Notes: generated by a model from the letters alone, not told the origin. Counted from the stretch's first letter, positions 48,842-60,406 are shown. The stretch is DNA of 64,000 bases from Nomia melanderi (GCF_051020985.1 NC_134999.1:8866001-8930000), one strand, 5' to 3'. Made by a program: numbers and translations.

Positions 48842-49386
48842 TTGTGTACGCGTTTTCTATTCGAAAATCTTATAGGGAAACCCGTACGTCGCACGCCGAC
48901 TTAACTTTGTGCGAACTGTTTGGAAAGTGGACTGTATCTAATTACTTCAGTGAAGAATACTTTAGTGTTTATTTTTGCTTAGTTCAATAATAATCGTCAG
49001 CGGCGAGAGTATACAACGACGTCTATGTTCCGTCTTGTGTCTTGTTCCAAATGTTTCTTGTGTCTCGTTCCAAATGTTTCTTGTGTGTCTAGTTCCAAAT
49101 GTTTCTTGTGTGTCTAGTTCCAAATGTTTCTTGTGTGTCTAGTTCCAAATGTTTCTTGTGTGTCGTTCCAAATGTTTCTTGTGTGTCCTCTCTGTACCTT
49201 GCGTGGGCTTTTATAAACCTTTTTTGGTAGGGGAGTACAAACTTTGTCCGAGTGGGACTCAACCGGTGATCCTGGAGGGGGTTGCCGATTGCAGCCCCCG
49301 GGTGACCCACGCAAGGGTCTTGAACGTTCTTGACACTGACCATAGCAAGTAATAAAACCAAGGATCGCCTCGACTTCTGGCAAACA
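48842..49386 (-). mobile_element. Possible solo LTR
   Basis: On the minus strand the block runs from about TGTTTGCCAGAAG to about GCGTACACA. It has the order expected of an LTR: a GC-rich upstream part, TATAAAAG (49208-49215), a transcribed part with six short tandem repeats, AATAAA (plus-strand TTTATT at 48968-48973), and a ~120-bp tail. Ends of TG..CA type are available, but no clean 5-bp target duplication was found and no internal retrotransposon genes flank it. So this is a layout argument only; a promoter plus poly(A)-like signal in an unrelated repeat is the alternative. Confidence 0.35.
49044..49190. repeat. Minisatellite, six 23-25-bp units
   Basis: GTTCCAAATGTTTCTTGTGT recurs from 49044, 49067, 49092, 49117, 49142 and 49165. 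Spacing is 23-25 bp. Confidence 0.9.
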
Positions 49387-50390
49387 GATGTAAGTTAAAG
49401 TTATGGTAAATCTACAAAACTGGCAAAACGTGCCGAAGCAAATACGACTAAATTATTGAAGTAATGGTTCCTTGGGCTTTTATTTCTGCTATGGTAAAAA
49501 ATATTCAGGGCTCCAATGTGCCTCGCAGAAGGTGTCTCAATAACCCTCCTAAAGAAATTTAGCGACGCAACATATAGTATAGTGCTTTTTATAATATTTT
49601 TCATGAAAACCCATTTTCCATTATAACTTTCTTTTTCTAATTATGTTTGAAAAAATTTGAAATTTTATAATGATTAGTATTTATGAAGTGCTACAATTGC
49701 CATCATAGTCAGACATGCATTGTACAAGGTGTTTCCAGAGTGACCTTATTAGCAGGAAGAAAATGATTCCCTACAAAATACTAAGTAGCAAATATAATTT
49801 AATAATTATACTGTAAATCCTTATGCAGATTCAAATATATAATTAAAAAAAATATATAATTACAATAGACAATGATTTTTTCTATTAAATATTACAAAAA
49901 ACATTACACTCTGAAAGTTTCACATATTATTTCGTATTGTGTGCATTCTACCCAATTTTAAATCTTCAGCTGTTCTGAATTGCATAAATGCATACAAATT
50001 TAACAGTTTAATAATAGTTTTCATATGATGCTTCGTTTTCGTGGTAATCAGGTTCGGAAATCTAATCCAGCGTGTGTGCTGTCGAATAGAAAGTAGCTAA
50101 CACGTCTGTTCGTAACTAGCAATTTCCACTTGTTACAAGTGAAGCTATCTGAAGGAAATTTTCTTCCACGTTTCCAGCTTATCTTTTTTAAGCGGTTAAA
50201 AGCTAAGTTTCTGTGACGATTTCATTAGCAAAAAATTGTTTCGTTTTTTGTTGATATACTTAAGTAATTGAGCACATAGGGGAGGGCGATATCAAATTCC
50301 TTCTTGAGAAGTTCTTGAGGATTGGATAGAAGTGAATCGAAAATCCAGTGGGCACATACGAGTAATCCGAACCAACATGCAGGACGTGCT
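49387..50390. other. AT-rich stretch, with one transposon-end-like relic
   Basis: Mostly featureless. TACAAGGTGTTTCCAGAG at 49723-49740 resembles a decayed ACAGGGTGT-type transposon end. Confidence 0.3.
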
Positions 50391-50395
50391 CCATC

Positions 50396-50552
50396 TATAT
50401 AGGACCTGGTTGGGTTACAGTTCATTGTGGTGTACTCTTACGGAATAAAACACCGTCATCTACCATTGTAACGTACGCGAACACAAGCGAACGGAGAAGA
50501 TTCGTTCTACGGCCACAGACATGAAATTCGGTGGGCTTCTTCCGGTCGGAAG
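50396..50552 (+). promoter_or_regulatory. Candidate TATA promoter and first coding exon
   Basis: TATATA (50396-50401) is followed 28 bp later by an initiator-like TTCATTG (A at 50424). About 97 nt without any ATG then lead to ATGAAATTCGG at 50521. The frame reads MKFGGLLPVG and meets a donor-like GGAAGTAAGC (GT near 50552). The stretch is GC-richer than its flanks. If not spliced, the frame runs 41 codons to TAA at 50646. No product recognised. The ordered spacing is suggestive, but each element is individually weak. Confidence 0.3.
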
Positions 50553-50639
50553 TAAGCTTCTCGGGGAGATAGGCGAAACCTTTCTTCGCGCAGATTGTTT
50601 CTTATCCGATTACTTCCTCTTCTTTAGGAAATTTCTTGT

Positions 50640-51180
50640 TTTATAATGTAAATATGTATATAATGTATATATATATATATACTTATATATATATATATAT
50701 ATACTTATAAATATATATATATTATACTTATAAATTATTATATAAATATATTAATTTAAATAAATCAATAAATTACTTTATAAATAAATATGTATTATTT
50801 AATATATTAATCATTAATTATTATATTGTATATTATATATTAATATAAATTATATTATATCTCTATATTCTGTCTTTATTTAATAATTGATGTATAATTA
50901 CAATACATTATTATGATACATAATAATAATGATAATGATACTATCAATTATTAAATTATAATAATATAATATAGTTTAGAATAATATATAATATAACATT
51001 GTAATATCATTATTAATATGTATAATATTATTTAATATAATAATTAATGATTAATGATTAATCTTTTAAATAATATATATTTATTTATATAGTAATTTAA
51101 TGATTTATTTAAATTTTTAAGATATTTACATTAATAATTTATGATAATTTATTTGTAGTAATTATCAAGAATTAAGTTAT
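50640..51180. repeat. AT-only low-complexity tract
   Basis: Runs of TATATA, ACTTATA and TAATAATA with almost no G or C for about 540 bp. Confidence 0.9.
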
Positions 51181-52464
51181 AATATTTTATAATATAGAAT
51201 CCTCCTAGTTAACATTGTTTGGTGAATAAGTTAAGAATTCAGTAAGCTAACATTCAAAGTGTAACTCACTGTAATTTGAATTTTAGTAATATCTAATGTA
51301 AAACGTAAAATACTTATATGAATGATTTAAAACAGAAACATAAAGAAGTTAATATAAAAAGATAAAACACTTATGAGAAGATACTTTAAAATAATTAAGA
51401 AACTAATTTTCAGGAAAACAGATTTAAAATAAAAAACATTTAACCTACATTTAATCTAGTCTACTTTTAACTTAATAACTGATTTCAATACTATTCTGAA
51501 CGGTTCATTTCAATTCATGTTAATTATACGATGTTTAAATCAAATTTGACGAATTTATTTTTTACTGGATTTTAACATTTAGTTTACTTGTAGGTCAATT
51601 TCATTGAAATCCTTTTTTGTTAAGTTTTAAAGTACTTGTATTCAGTATCAGTGCTTAATGATAGTTTGAATGAATTACAAAATTTTGCCACTGTCAAGAA
51701 TCGGAAGTGTATTTTACTCGTGATAAAATATCTGATCTTGATATGCTACATAATAATTATTACTTTATGTCATCGTATTTCATTTTGGAAATGGTTCATC
51801 AATTATTGTAGCTTATTAAGATAAATACAGTGTCAGTTGCGATAACTCTGAGAAATATTTGGTATCAAATTCAACGCGGAGGCTGCGTGTGACAGACGAT
51901 TTACGTATCATGAAACGCCGCGGGTAGGAAAGATGATTTCTATCAATTAGGGACACGCGCCGGAATCAATTACCTACCTCTTGATGATTTAGAAGATTAT
52001 TGGGCACTTGCTGACTAAATTTCAACCTCGTATCTCATAGATTAAATTTTTCGCTACTGTTACTTGTAATTCCAAATTAGTTATTAGTTAATTTCATTTG
52101 AATATACTTTAGTACAAAAAAATTAAATACTGAATATATTTCACAGAACAGATGCCATGTGCATAATGAATTTAAATATAAAATGTTTATTAGTTTTTGA
52201 AACATCTTCCCTTCATTTTATTATTGGAATAAACAAAAACACATAAAATTGTATTTTGATTATTTTTTAGCAAATTAATGAAAATTGTACCACTTATTAA
52301 TGAATATATCGTGTATAAGGGTTGTATTAGTTTGAGTAATAAGTAAAAGTTATTGCTCGGATGCTATAATATATTTATAAGTTGATTAACATTTAACTGG
52401 AAAAACGACGGAAAATGTACTGTTGTTCAAGATATTAAAATAAATGTTTTTTTTGCACACTAGT
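51181..52464. other. AT-rich stretch, nothing recognised
   Basis: Short GC-richer patch at 51875-51980 (CGCGGAGGCTGCG, AACGCCGCGGG). No open frame or repeat explains it. Confidence 0.35.
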
Positions 52465-52659
52465 TTAAATTAGCGATTACGTTGTTAAAAAACACTAATT
52501 TTATTAATTTACGTTTTATTAATTTTCTCTAATAGTTTTCGAAGTATAGGATTAGATTTTACAACCCCCACTTGGAGGGTGGTCTTTACCTCTTTAATGT
52601 AAGCAATACCAAATAAAAAGGTATGTTATATATTTTTATAAGAACTAGATTATACTTAA
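52465..52659. mobile_element. TTAA-bounded short repeat, family 3 copy a, 195 bp
   Basis: Homologous to 54867-55063. Shared blocks are ATTTTATTAATTTAC, TAATAGTTTTC, a C-run/G-run hairpin, and AGATTATACTTAA at the right end. The left end is much decayed. Confidence 0.65.
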
Positions 52660-54069
52660 ATTTTATCAACTTGGTAATTAGCACTTCGAAATACACCCTT
52701 GTCATCTAGTTTCAATATTAATTTCAGTTTCTGAGGGATGAAAACTATATGCAATCTGCTTTCTATTGAATTTATTAATTTTATTAGACATTAACATACT
52801 AAAATAAATAAAATAAATACGAATTTAGGTTTTGGCAGAAAGTTTTACTGAAACATGATTCGAACTGTAAGAAAATAAATAAAGTAATAATACTTTGAAT
52901 AAACTGTAATTGTGACTGTTTGTCAACATTGATGTTTAGATTGTTTCGCGTTCGAGGATAATTTCATTGTTCATGAGCAAAGAATCACTCTATTATTGAA
53001 TTTCAAGGTCACTTTAATTACTTGAGTACGCAGTGTCTTGGGAACGATTTTACGGCGACGCCAGACACACGGGCAAAATGTTCGTCGCCGTTTTGTAAAC
53101 AATTGAGCTTTTATCGTTGATGAGAAAAGTTCCGGTGTGGATCGTTTTCGTTCACGAGGACAGTTTATTTCTGACCTGTGTTTATATTGTTATTATCAAT
53201 AACTTTGTTCGTAAACTGCATCCTAAAATTACGAACTTAAATTTGATATACAACAGAATTGGGAAAAATGATTTCATACTTATAGTGTCATAAAGTTATC
53301 TAAATTTAAAATCAAATAAGGAATTTATTAATTTCTATCGTTCCATTGTGAGTAATTCGAGATTTATGGGAAAGGACGACACAGACGATTCATCGATGTA
53401 TTAATAGGAGATCCAGGAATTGTCGTTAAGTGTGAATCATTCCGTAATAAATCACTTATTTCTTTATTTTAAGAGAATAAATTCTGTTAAAATGAGTAAC
53501 ATTCATCGCACTGTGTGAATTTTTGAAGTAAATTAATAATGGAAATAAAATATGGTAAAAGATTCGGACTTTTCTTTTTGCAGTATAACTTCAAAATAAT
53601 TTCATCAGTATTCATTATTTTTAATTGTCTTATTTGATAAAAAACTAATTAATATATTAAATGTATAATCTTACAGTAGTTTTATCGCACTATAAATATT
53701 ATCGTATTGTAACTGATATAGTGAGAAAAAAGAAAAGAACGTTTGATTCCCTTTGATTTTAAAAAATTTATCCAAGAATTATACATTTTACTAAAGAAAA
53801 ATGCAATTACACTTAAGAAGATTATTTTCTTTTAAAAAACTAACAAATAATACACTGATTAATTATTATATCACTCAGAATATTTACAGTATTTTACCAG
53901 GTTATTGTTAGTCATTATCTATCCCGTTATTTATTAGTCCCGTTAGTTAGTTTTTATCTAATTATCAGCACACATCTGCAAAACAAATAAAACTAGCCCG
54001 CAATTTCATATCGAAAAATCAAGAACTCGCCCTCGATTAGAGGATTTAAAGGTACATTCGCGTCCATAC
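52660..54069. other. AT-rich stretch with one GC-rich inverted repeat
   Basis: ACGGCGACG (53052-53060) is mirrored by CGTCGCCGT (53083-53091) across 22 bp. No gene is supported in the rest. Confidence 0.4.
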
Positions 54070-54314
54070 TTAACCATTCGAGTGCCAAGGCGCGATATAT
54101 CGTTCCCTCATACACTTGCGAAAAGTTTCTTTCTGATTTTATTAGTAATAACAGAGGTCTAACATGTATTCTAATATTGTATAAAAATTGTATAAACTTT
54201 AGATCAAAATTGACTGAAATATAAATTTTTATTCATAATCACGCATCTTCGTTTAAAATTGTCCGGCATTTCTCGAATATGTATCAAAATTTCTCCTGGC
54301 ACTCAAAGTGTTAA
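54070..54314. mobile_element. TTAA-flanked MITE, 245 bp
   Basis: The left end TTAACCATTCGAGTGCCA and the right end, other strand, TTAACACTTTGAGTGCCA are inverted repeats bounded by TTAA. A perfect 10-bp palindrome CGATATATCG starts 23 bp inside the left TTAA. No coding capacity. Confidence 0.8.
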
Positions 54315-54379
54315 AGGTTGAATCAAATGATTTGACTTGATTAATTTCTTTAAAAAATCGAATGATTTAAATGGTAAAA

Positions 54380-54844
54380 TCGATCAGGTGAGAAATGACG
54401 TGACGATAATATCAGGATTCATTAGACCTTTGGTATCCTGTGTCGATCGTACGATTTCGCGGGATCCGGAAGACAGCATGCAGGTGGAAGGATGTAAGGT
54501 TACGGAAGGTGATACGAGGTTTAACGAGTGGGAGATGGGGCGGACAGGAAGCTCGGATGGCAAGGAGAGGATGGAGGAAGTTACGAAGCCGGAATGCTAC
54601 GAGATCCTTGCCAGTCGCGCGCTAACCACGGCCACAAGCGGGACCTTCTCGCGTCGATTCAGCTCGATCGTCTTTCCCCTAGATCGTTTTCTTGGTGCCC
54701 TTGTGTTTCTCCATAATCTGACGTCTTAGTTACGATTTTTCTAAACGTTCAGTGATCGTTAAAGTTTCTTCGAAACTGCACGGTTCATCGTTCGGGCGGT
54801 ACTTGACATATCGATTTGGGAGAAGCATCGGGTAACTGTGCATG
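54380..54844 (+). promoter_or_regulatory. GC-rich island with a candidate 5' UTR exon
   Basis: A GC-rich patch of about 460 bp ends in CTGTGCATG followed by GTAAGT (54845), a strong splice donor. An initiator-like GTTCAGTG is at 54748-54755. A first exon of roughly 54751-54844 feeding a plus-strand gene is plausible, and the M1 aminopeptidase exon with an acceptor at 59770 is the nearest recognisable target. If joined, the ATG at the exon end would open a 4-codon upstream frame (M-V-P-A-stop). The long frames within the island (for example 54337-54729, mainly from non-ATG starts) resemble no protein. Confidence 0.4.
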
Positions 54845-54866
54845 GTAAGTAGACGGAGATATGATA

Positions 54867-55063
54867 TTAATACTAGGACTGCCGACTGTTTAATAAAGAA
54901 AATACTGATTTTATTAATTTACACAATTTTCACTAATAGTTTTCAAAGTAAGAAATACGTTTTACAACCCTAACTTTAAGGGTAGCATTTACGTCTTTAA
55001 CATAGACAACAGAAAATAAAAGAATGTGTTGTATGTTTTGATTGCCGGCTAGATTATACTTAA
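54867..55063. mobile_element. TTAA-bounded short repeat, family 3 copy b, 197 bp
   Basis: The left end TTAATACTAGGACTGCCGAC resembles the ends of family 2 elements. The right end, other strand, is TTAAGTATAATCTAGCCGGC. Homologous to 52465-52659 over its length, including an ACCCT..AGGGT hairpin near 54967. Confidence 0.65.
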
Positions 55064-55932
55064 TACGATTAATATGCAAACTGTATAAAAGTTGTAACAA
55101 TAGATTATAGTAATCAAGTGAAACTGTTTATTTTTCGAAGCATTTCGGATATTTAATACGTTTTAGGATGTCGTACTTAAAAACACGTATTTATCTGGTA
55201 CTTACGTTTAAATAAATATGTATGTAAAATATTGTTTGCGAGATGATTAAAAATGTTTTGTGACAATAATCGAAAGTAAAAGTTTGGCTTTAGGTCAAAT
55301 TGATTTGAATAGTGTATACGAATGAAAGGTCTTCGTCATTTCGAAATCGTCTACGTGTGTTTATGTGAAAAGTATAATGAACTGAAAATTTCTAGTGTGT
55401 TTAATAATGTTTTTATTTTAATTTTAATTCGACAGATTTTTTAGAAGATAAAAATGTAAAATATTTTATCCATTTCTTAATTAATTGTATTGTACCTGAC
55501 AGTCAACAACTCATTTAAAAATGATTATAAATTTTTAGTGTTAATTGAATGATTTCTTCTATCTCTGATACTTTATACCATGTTTCAAAATATATTCGAT
55601 TTAATTAACAAATTTAATATCATTCAAATAATCGTTCATTCATACTAATTCAACAGAATTGTTATTATGGTATAACGCAGTATTTAAATTAATTGTTGCT
55701 ACAGAAATGATACTCAGTTGATTCATTCATATTTATCCACCACTATGTCAAGCACAATAAAATAAAAATTCTATTGAATATTCAATAAATATTTTGTTAT
55801 ATATTTAATCACTAAATACTTTGAACAGAACTATTCCAATTCCTATATCACTTCTATTATCATAAAATATTTATGAAAAACCTCTACTTAAACGTCTATA
55901 ATCGAATACTTATCGAAATAAATTATATCTAC
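55064..55932. other. AT-rich stretch, nothing recognised
   Basis: No gene, RNA or repeat supported. Confidence 0.45.
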
Positions 55933-56135
55933 TTAACACGTTCGCTACCAGCGTCACATATTTGTGACGGTCGTAATCCTATATTTTACATAATGAAAAT
56001 GAAATTAATCCTATAGATATTGTTATTAGAAATTATAAATTACGACATAATATTTAGGAAGTCAATGACTCGTTTCAGTTTCATTTTTCTAATATTTTGT
56101 TTAGAAGAAATAAGCGCTGGTAGTGAACGTGTTAA
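55933..56135 (+). mobile_element. TTAA-flanked MITE, 203 bp
   Basis: The ends are 21-bp inverted repeats with one mismatch: TTAACACGTTCGCTACCAGC at left and, on the other strand at right, TTAACACGTTCACTACCAGC. Both start with TTAA. A perfect 7-bp-stem hairpin CGTCACA-TATT-TGTGACG (55952-55969) starts 19 bp inside the left TTAA. It is the best-preserved of the group. Confidence 0.9.
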
Positions 56136-56590
56136 TGTTTCTAATAGATAAGTATTACTAACCACTAAAAAAATATTTAACTGTTTGACAGAACTTATTC
56201 CCAAAACCAGAAGCCATACACACAAATGTAAACAAACACGGAATAATCAACAAACCATTTTTTTCCAACACATTTAATTTTTTCTTCCACAAATTGTTTT
56301 GTGATTGGATCTCGATAAGTCAGAAGAATAACCATTACATTCAGTAATTTTTAGTTGCAACACTGTTGGTCATACATCTCATTGATTGCACAATCGTTTC
56401 TTGTATACCGCGCTTGCAACACTGGAAGTTATTTAAAAAGTCACTAATGTACCGTATCTTGTTTATTAAATCTCTTTTATTTCTCCAGTGGGTTCTAGAA
56501 GCCGATGAAATTTTTCTTTCCGCTTCGGAAGCGTGGTATATATTTTCAGAGACCTTGCAATAAGAGAAAATATTCTAAGCCAGCACAATA

Positions 56591-56686
<96 letters not shown>

Positions 56687-57609
56687 GGAGAGAGCTTGAC
56701 AAAAAGTAAGAGGTCCGAACTATGTAACAGGCATAATCGACGTTGCGACACTTTGCGTGCCAGACAACTATTGAAAAGTTTTCACGATAAATTGACATGC
56801 CGTAGGCATTTAGTCACATGTTCTGATGCGAGACTGAGGAAACGAGAGAACATCAGTTTGTGTTTCTCATAAAAATAATAAAGTTGTATTAAAATATTGA
56901 AACTGCTTTGATCTAGTCAAAATATAAAACATTCTGATACACGGTGGATAATGCAAGTAGAACAGTGGAACGATAATGGAATAATAATATATAGTGTAAT
57001 ATAATGTATAAAACATAGAACAAAGGTATTTTTAAAACTGGAAAGATCAAGCAGCTAATAATGATTTAAATAAAAATAGATAAACAGAGTAACAATGATA
57101 TAATTTGATCAAAGAATGAAATGAAATGTAGAAGTAAATTATGATATTGTTAATGTTGACTGTTTGATACAGTTTTATGTCCCCATTTTATGGCAGAATT
57201 TCATTCAATTATAATTAGATAACAATAACAAATATATAGAATAACAACAGTTGTTTATAATATCCATTCCAATTAAAAGGTTCTCTAATATTTTTCATTT
57301 AACTTAATTATTTGATCAATGTGTTTACACAAAGACAAAATATTCATAATGAAAAATAAATTTAAATTAACGGTAATAATCGATTTCCACGTGTTAACAC
57401 CTACGCAAGGGGCTATCAGTGAACAAATCAATCGATGAACCCTTAGATTGATTTCGACAGGGTTGCAACACTTACTTAATTGATTCGTTGCCAATAAGGA
57501 GCGATGAGTAATTGCAAGGATCCTATCTGGACGTTTCCTTGACGCGTTTGTTGTGTACGTGAAATTACTTTTAATGATCGGTTACCTTCACCCTGTTTAC
57601 TGTACGCAG
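56136..57609. other. AT-rich stretch containing a (GA)n run
   Basis: Apart from the microsatellite nothing could be recognised. Confidence 0.45.
56591..56694. repeat. (GA)n microsatellite, about 100 bp
   Basis: Long AG dinucleotide run with a few AAAG and GGG interruptions. It explains the leucine/serine-rich open frame on the minus strand here, which is not a gene. Confidence 0.95.
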
Positions 57610-57892
57610 GAAGTTTCTCCAGAACAATGATCCAATGACAGCCTTCGTAGATTTCGTCACAGACGTTAACGATGTTTACCTGTGCCCGAAGGATGAGGCA
57701 CAGTGGTTAACCCAAGAAAGCGGTTTCCATAGAACTAACTGCTCGAGCTACTTACATTTCATACGTGCGAAACTGAAATATCTTATTTCTGACTTAAATA
57801 TTTTATTTATCGTGTTTATATTATTATTAGTATTGTTAACATTAACGTTCATTGTTGTGCTGTATTATAATGTTTTAAGTTTTATTGTTTAG
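57610..57892 (+). other. Exon-like open frame, unidentified
   Basis: After the acceptor-like TTTACTGTACGCAG the frame reads KFLQNNDPMTAFVDFVTDV, then NDVYLCPKDEAQWLTQESGF and HRTNCSSYLHF in GC-richer DNA. It then passes into an AT-rich hydrophobic tail and stops at 57892. The first ~55 codons look protein-like; the hydrophobic tail may just be AT-rich read-through. A weak donor (ATACGTGCGA) lies near 57769. It might be an exon of the same transcription unit as 59784-60140 or a separate gene. No family recognised. Confidence 0.3.
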
Positions 57893-58969
57893 TGACAATA
57901 AATTTCGTATAATTTATGTAACAAATATGTAAATGAAATAATTATATAAGGGAAGAATGTATTTACAAAATGAGTATTAAAAAATTAGAAGTTTATTTAT
58001 GTGTTTATCAAAATTACATAGAGTATTATTATGAGAACTTAATGTGTAGAAAGATGTAAAATATGTTTAGATTTTCAGTCACAATATTTTAGTAAAATCG
58101 AATTAATGTGGATGTCTGTGTTATATTTATCTTATTTTGTAACAGTTTGATTTTAAAAAGTCAGTATGTATATGTATTTACATATCAGTTTGTCATTTAA
58201 AAATACAATTCCACTTTTTATATATATCAATTGAACGTGACTAATGAAATGTTAATGAATATCCATATTAGTTGACTCTTTGATCTACATTTAAATTAAT
58301 TCAAATCGGACTTAACTTAATCTTCATATAAATGTAATCCGGACCTAACAACAGCTCAATTTTCTTTTAATCTATATGTAACTTCAATTTAAATCAGGCG
58401 GAATTTAAATTCAGCTTGAACTCTAATTGTATTAGTAATATAGGCAGATTCGAATCCAGACGTAATTTAGAAACAATCCAGTTCTAATTGTAAGTCTGAT
58501 ATAAGGAAATGTAAAATATCTAATATTTCTTTTTTCTTATTGTAAATAAAATAATAAATAACGTTTTTATTATTTTTCGAATTTTATCAGTGAGTATACT
58601 TCATGAATATTTAATATCTGAGAAATGTAGTAGATAAAACAATTGTTAGTAGACGAATTAAATGGTTTCCATACTCTGTGAAACTATAAAATGAAATTAT
58701 TTAAAAATTTTAAAACATTACATATGATTACGGGTAAAATATTTAATATTTAAAATTTTGTAAATATTTAATAACATAAATTTTGATTTAGTCCCCTTCC
58801 TCAGTGCAAATTTAAACTTTTGGCCGGCGCTACGCTCGGAAGTGGCGAATTATAGGCGTATGAGATATAGTACAGATAGTAAAGCGACCGTTATACAGCA
58901 TCTTCATTTTCTAGCTTCTGCTTTAATATGAAAACAGTTTCGACTGCATAGAAATTTCGATAAGTATAC
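57893..58969. other. AT-rich stretch with a short GC-rich island
   Basis: Around 58820-58890 the sequence TTTTGGCCGGCGCTACGCTC and what follows stand out in composition and may be a fragment of an unidentified repeat. The rest is featureless. Confidence 0.35.
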
Positions 58970-59225
58970 TTAACACTAAACACATCACGACTGGTCAGAT
59001 GACCGGTTTCAAAATTCGGTTAAAAATTCTGCATTTTCTTTTATCCATTTAACTTAATATTGGTTCTTATATTGTCCGATTAATTAGTTCTTCAATGTTC
59101 GTTTTTCCTTGTATTCTGCCTTTACTAAGAAAAATTGATCATTTCATTTGTTTACCTTTACAACTAATTATTTAACCGGTTCCTATAGGAATAAATACAT
59201 AAGGTGCTGGTACATTTAGTGTTAA
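58970..59225 (+). mobile_element. TTAA-flanked MITE, family 4 copy a, 256 bp
   Basis: The left end TTAACACTAAACACATCACG and the right end, other strand, TTAACACTAAATGTACCAGC are bounded by TTAA. An ACTGGTCA-GA-TGACCGGT hairpin (58990-59007) starts 20 bp inside the left TTAA. A related end is at 61440-61495. Confidence 0.8.
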
Positions 59226-59783
59226 CAGTCGAAGTGTCAACCCCTCGCTTTGTAATAACGTGTCAAACTCATGGTAAAGATATTAAACAGAATTTAATAA
59301 GCATAAATATTACTCAATCCTTTTGACTCCAAATTAACCCTAAATAACTAAACTTAAATTAATGTTACTATGTAACTAACCATTCGACTCATAGGCTACG
59401 AATTAAAGACATGCATATTTTTATATTTCGTCCATTTATATAAAATATACAATAGGAAATCGTACAAAATTAACGTTTGTAGTCTTGGTAGATGTTTAAA
59501 ATGTGCTTCTACGTTTGAATTTGCAAAATTGACGGAAGTTATACTATTTAGACGAATGTTTAGTTATTTAGGCTATAAACATTATTCTTCTATTATCAGT
59601 TATAGTTATTACACAGAAAATATAGGTATAAGGTATACATAGAATTTTTCTCTTTTTTCCAATGAATTATTAATGAGAAAATAGTTGTATCGATCACGGT
59701 CGGGAAATGAATCATAGGGCAACGAGTTACACAGTATTAAATTAATCTCGCTGTGTTCGACTGATTCCAGGTTCCCGCATGAT
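59226..59783. other. AT-rich DNA up to the aminopeptidase exon
   Basis: Ends in TTCGACTGATTCCAG (AG at 59769-59770), a plausible splice acceptor. This is probably an intron or 5' flank. The last 13 bases are probably 5' UTR. Confidence 0.4.
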
Positions 59784-60140
59784 ATGACCCAGTCGCGCGA
59801 GGTTTTAGGAATGATGGATGCCCACACGACAACGTTCGGTCGGAAACGTGGATGCACGGTATCACCTTGCGGTGGTTTCCTTCTGGGCGCGGCATTCCTG
59901 ATATCCCTGGTGGTGACGGGCCTGCTGGTCTATCATTTCGCCCCTTGCCTCGAGGAAAAGCTCGTTAAATCTTGCAATGGCCTCAAGATCTCCGTATTCG
60001 AGCAGCGCGGCATGTTCCCCACGGACTTTTCAGCCAAGAAGAAACTGGACGTCAGATTGCCGAGATCGGTGTTGCCCGACAGTTACGAGCTGAGGCTGAT
60101 ACCGTTTATATGGGAGGGAAACTTCACTTACCATGGCGAG
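59784..60140 (+). CDS. M1 (aminopeptidase N-type) metallopeptidase, first coding exon, partial
   Basis: Encodes 119 residues before a perfect donor (GAG then GTACGT at 60141, phase 0). A ~30-residue cytoplasmic N-terminus is followed by one membrane segment (about 31-53, GFLLGAAFLISLVVTGLLVY), the layout of a type II membrane ectoenzyme. Residues 88-119 (LDVRLPRSVLPDSY, ELRLIPFIWEGNFTYHGE) match the conserved start of the M1 peptidase N-terminal domain: LP..V.P..Y.L.L.P, then F.G. An N-glycosylation site is at NFT 113-115. The zinc site (HEXXH) and the GAMEN motif lie in later exons outside the window. M1 enzymes trim N-terminal residues from peptides at the cell surface. An upstream ATG-ATA-TGA overlaps the start codon, and an ATGATG pair at 59811 is an alternative start. 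Confidence 0.85.
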
Positions 60141-60406
60141 GTACGTACGCACGCACATACACACGCTTTTCCCTCTTTTGAATGATTTCGTACTCCGTAA
60201 AGAAAAGTACCGTTCCTGTTAATTACCGTATTCGATTCTTATCAACGTTACCGTATTGCCTCGCAGAAAAATCACGAGGTAAATAAATAATTTAGCAAAC
60301 GGTAAAACCAGTTTACGATCTATCTGACGCATGGGCGCATTCAACCGAGAATAGATCTTCGACACTCTAAATTGCGGTCGGGGCAATAAAGATTATTTAG
60401 TATGTA

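Noticed and set aside
49089..49383. Repetitive peptides (TQETFGTRHTRNIWN-like) on the minus strand
   Set aside because: They come from the 23-25-bp minisatellite in two frames. The DNA repeat explains them.
54337..54729. 130-codon frame and two overlapping frames in the GC-rich island
   Set aside because: The longest frame begins at TTG in a MITE-adjacent AT-rich stretch. Three overlapping frames are open together, as expected from GC-rich DNA poor in stops. No protein-like motif is seen.
56466..56798. 110-codon minus-strand frame with a leucine/serine run
   Set aside because: It is the translation of the (GA)n microsatellite.
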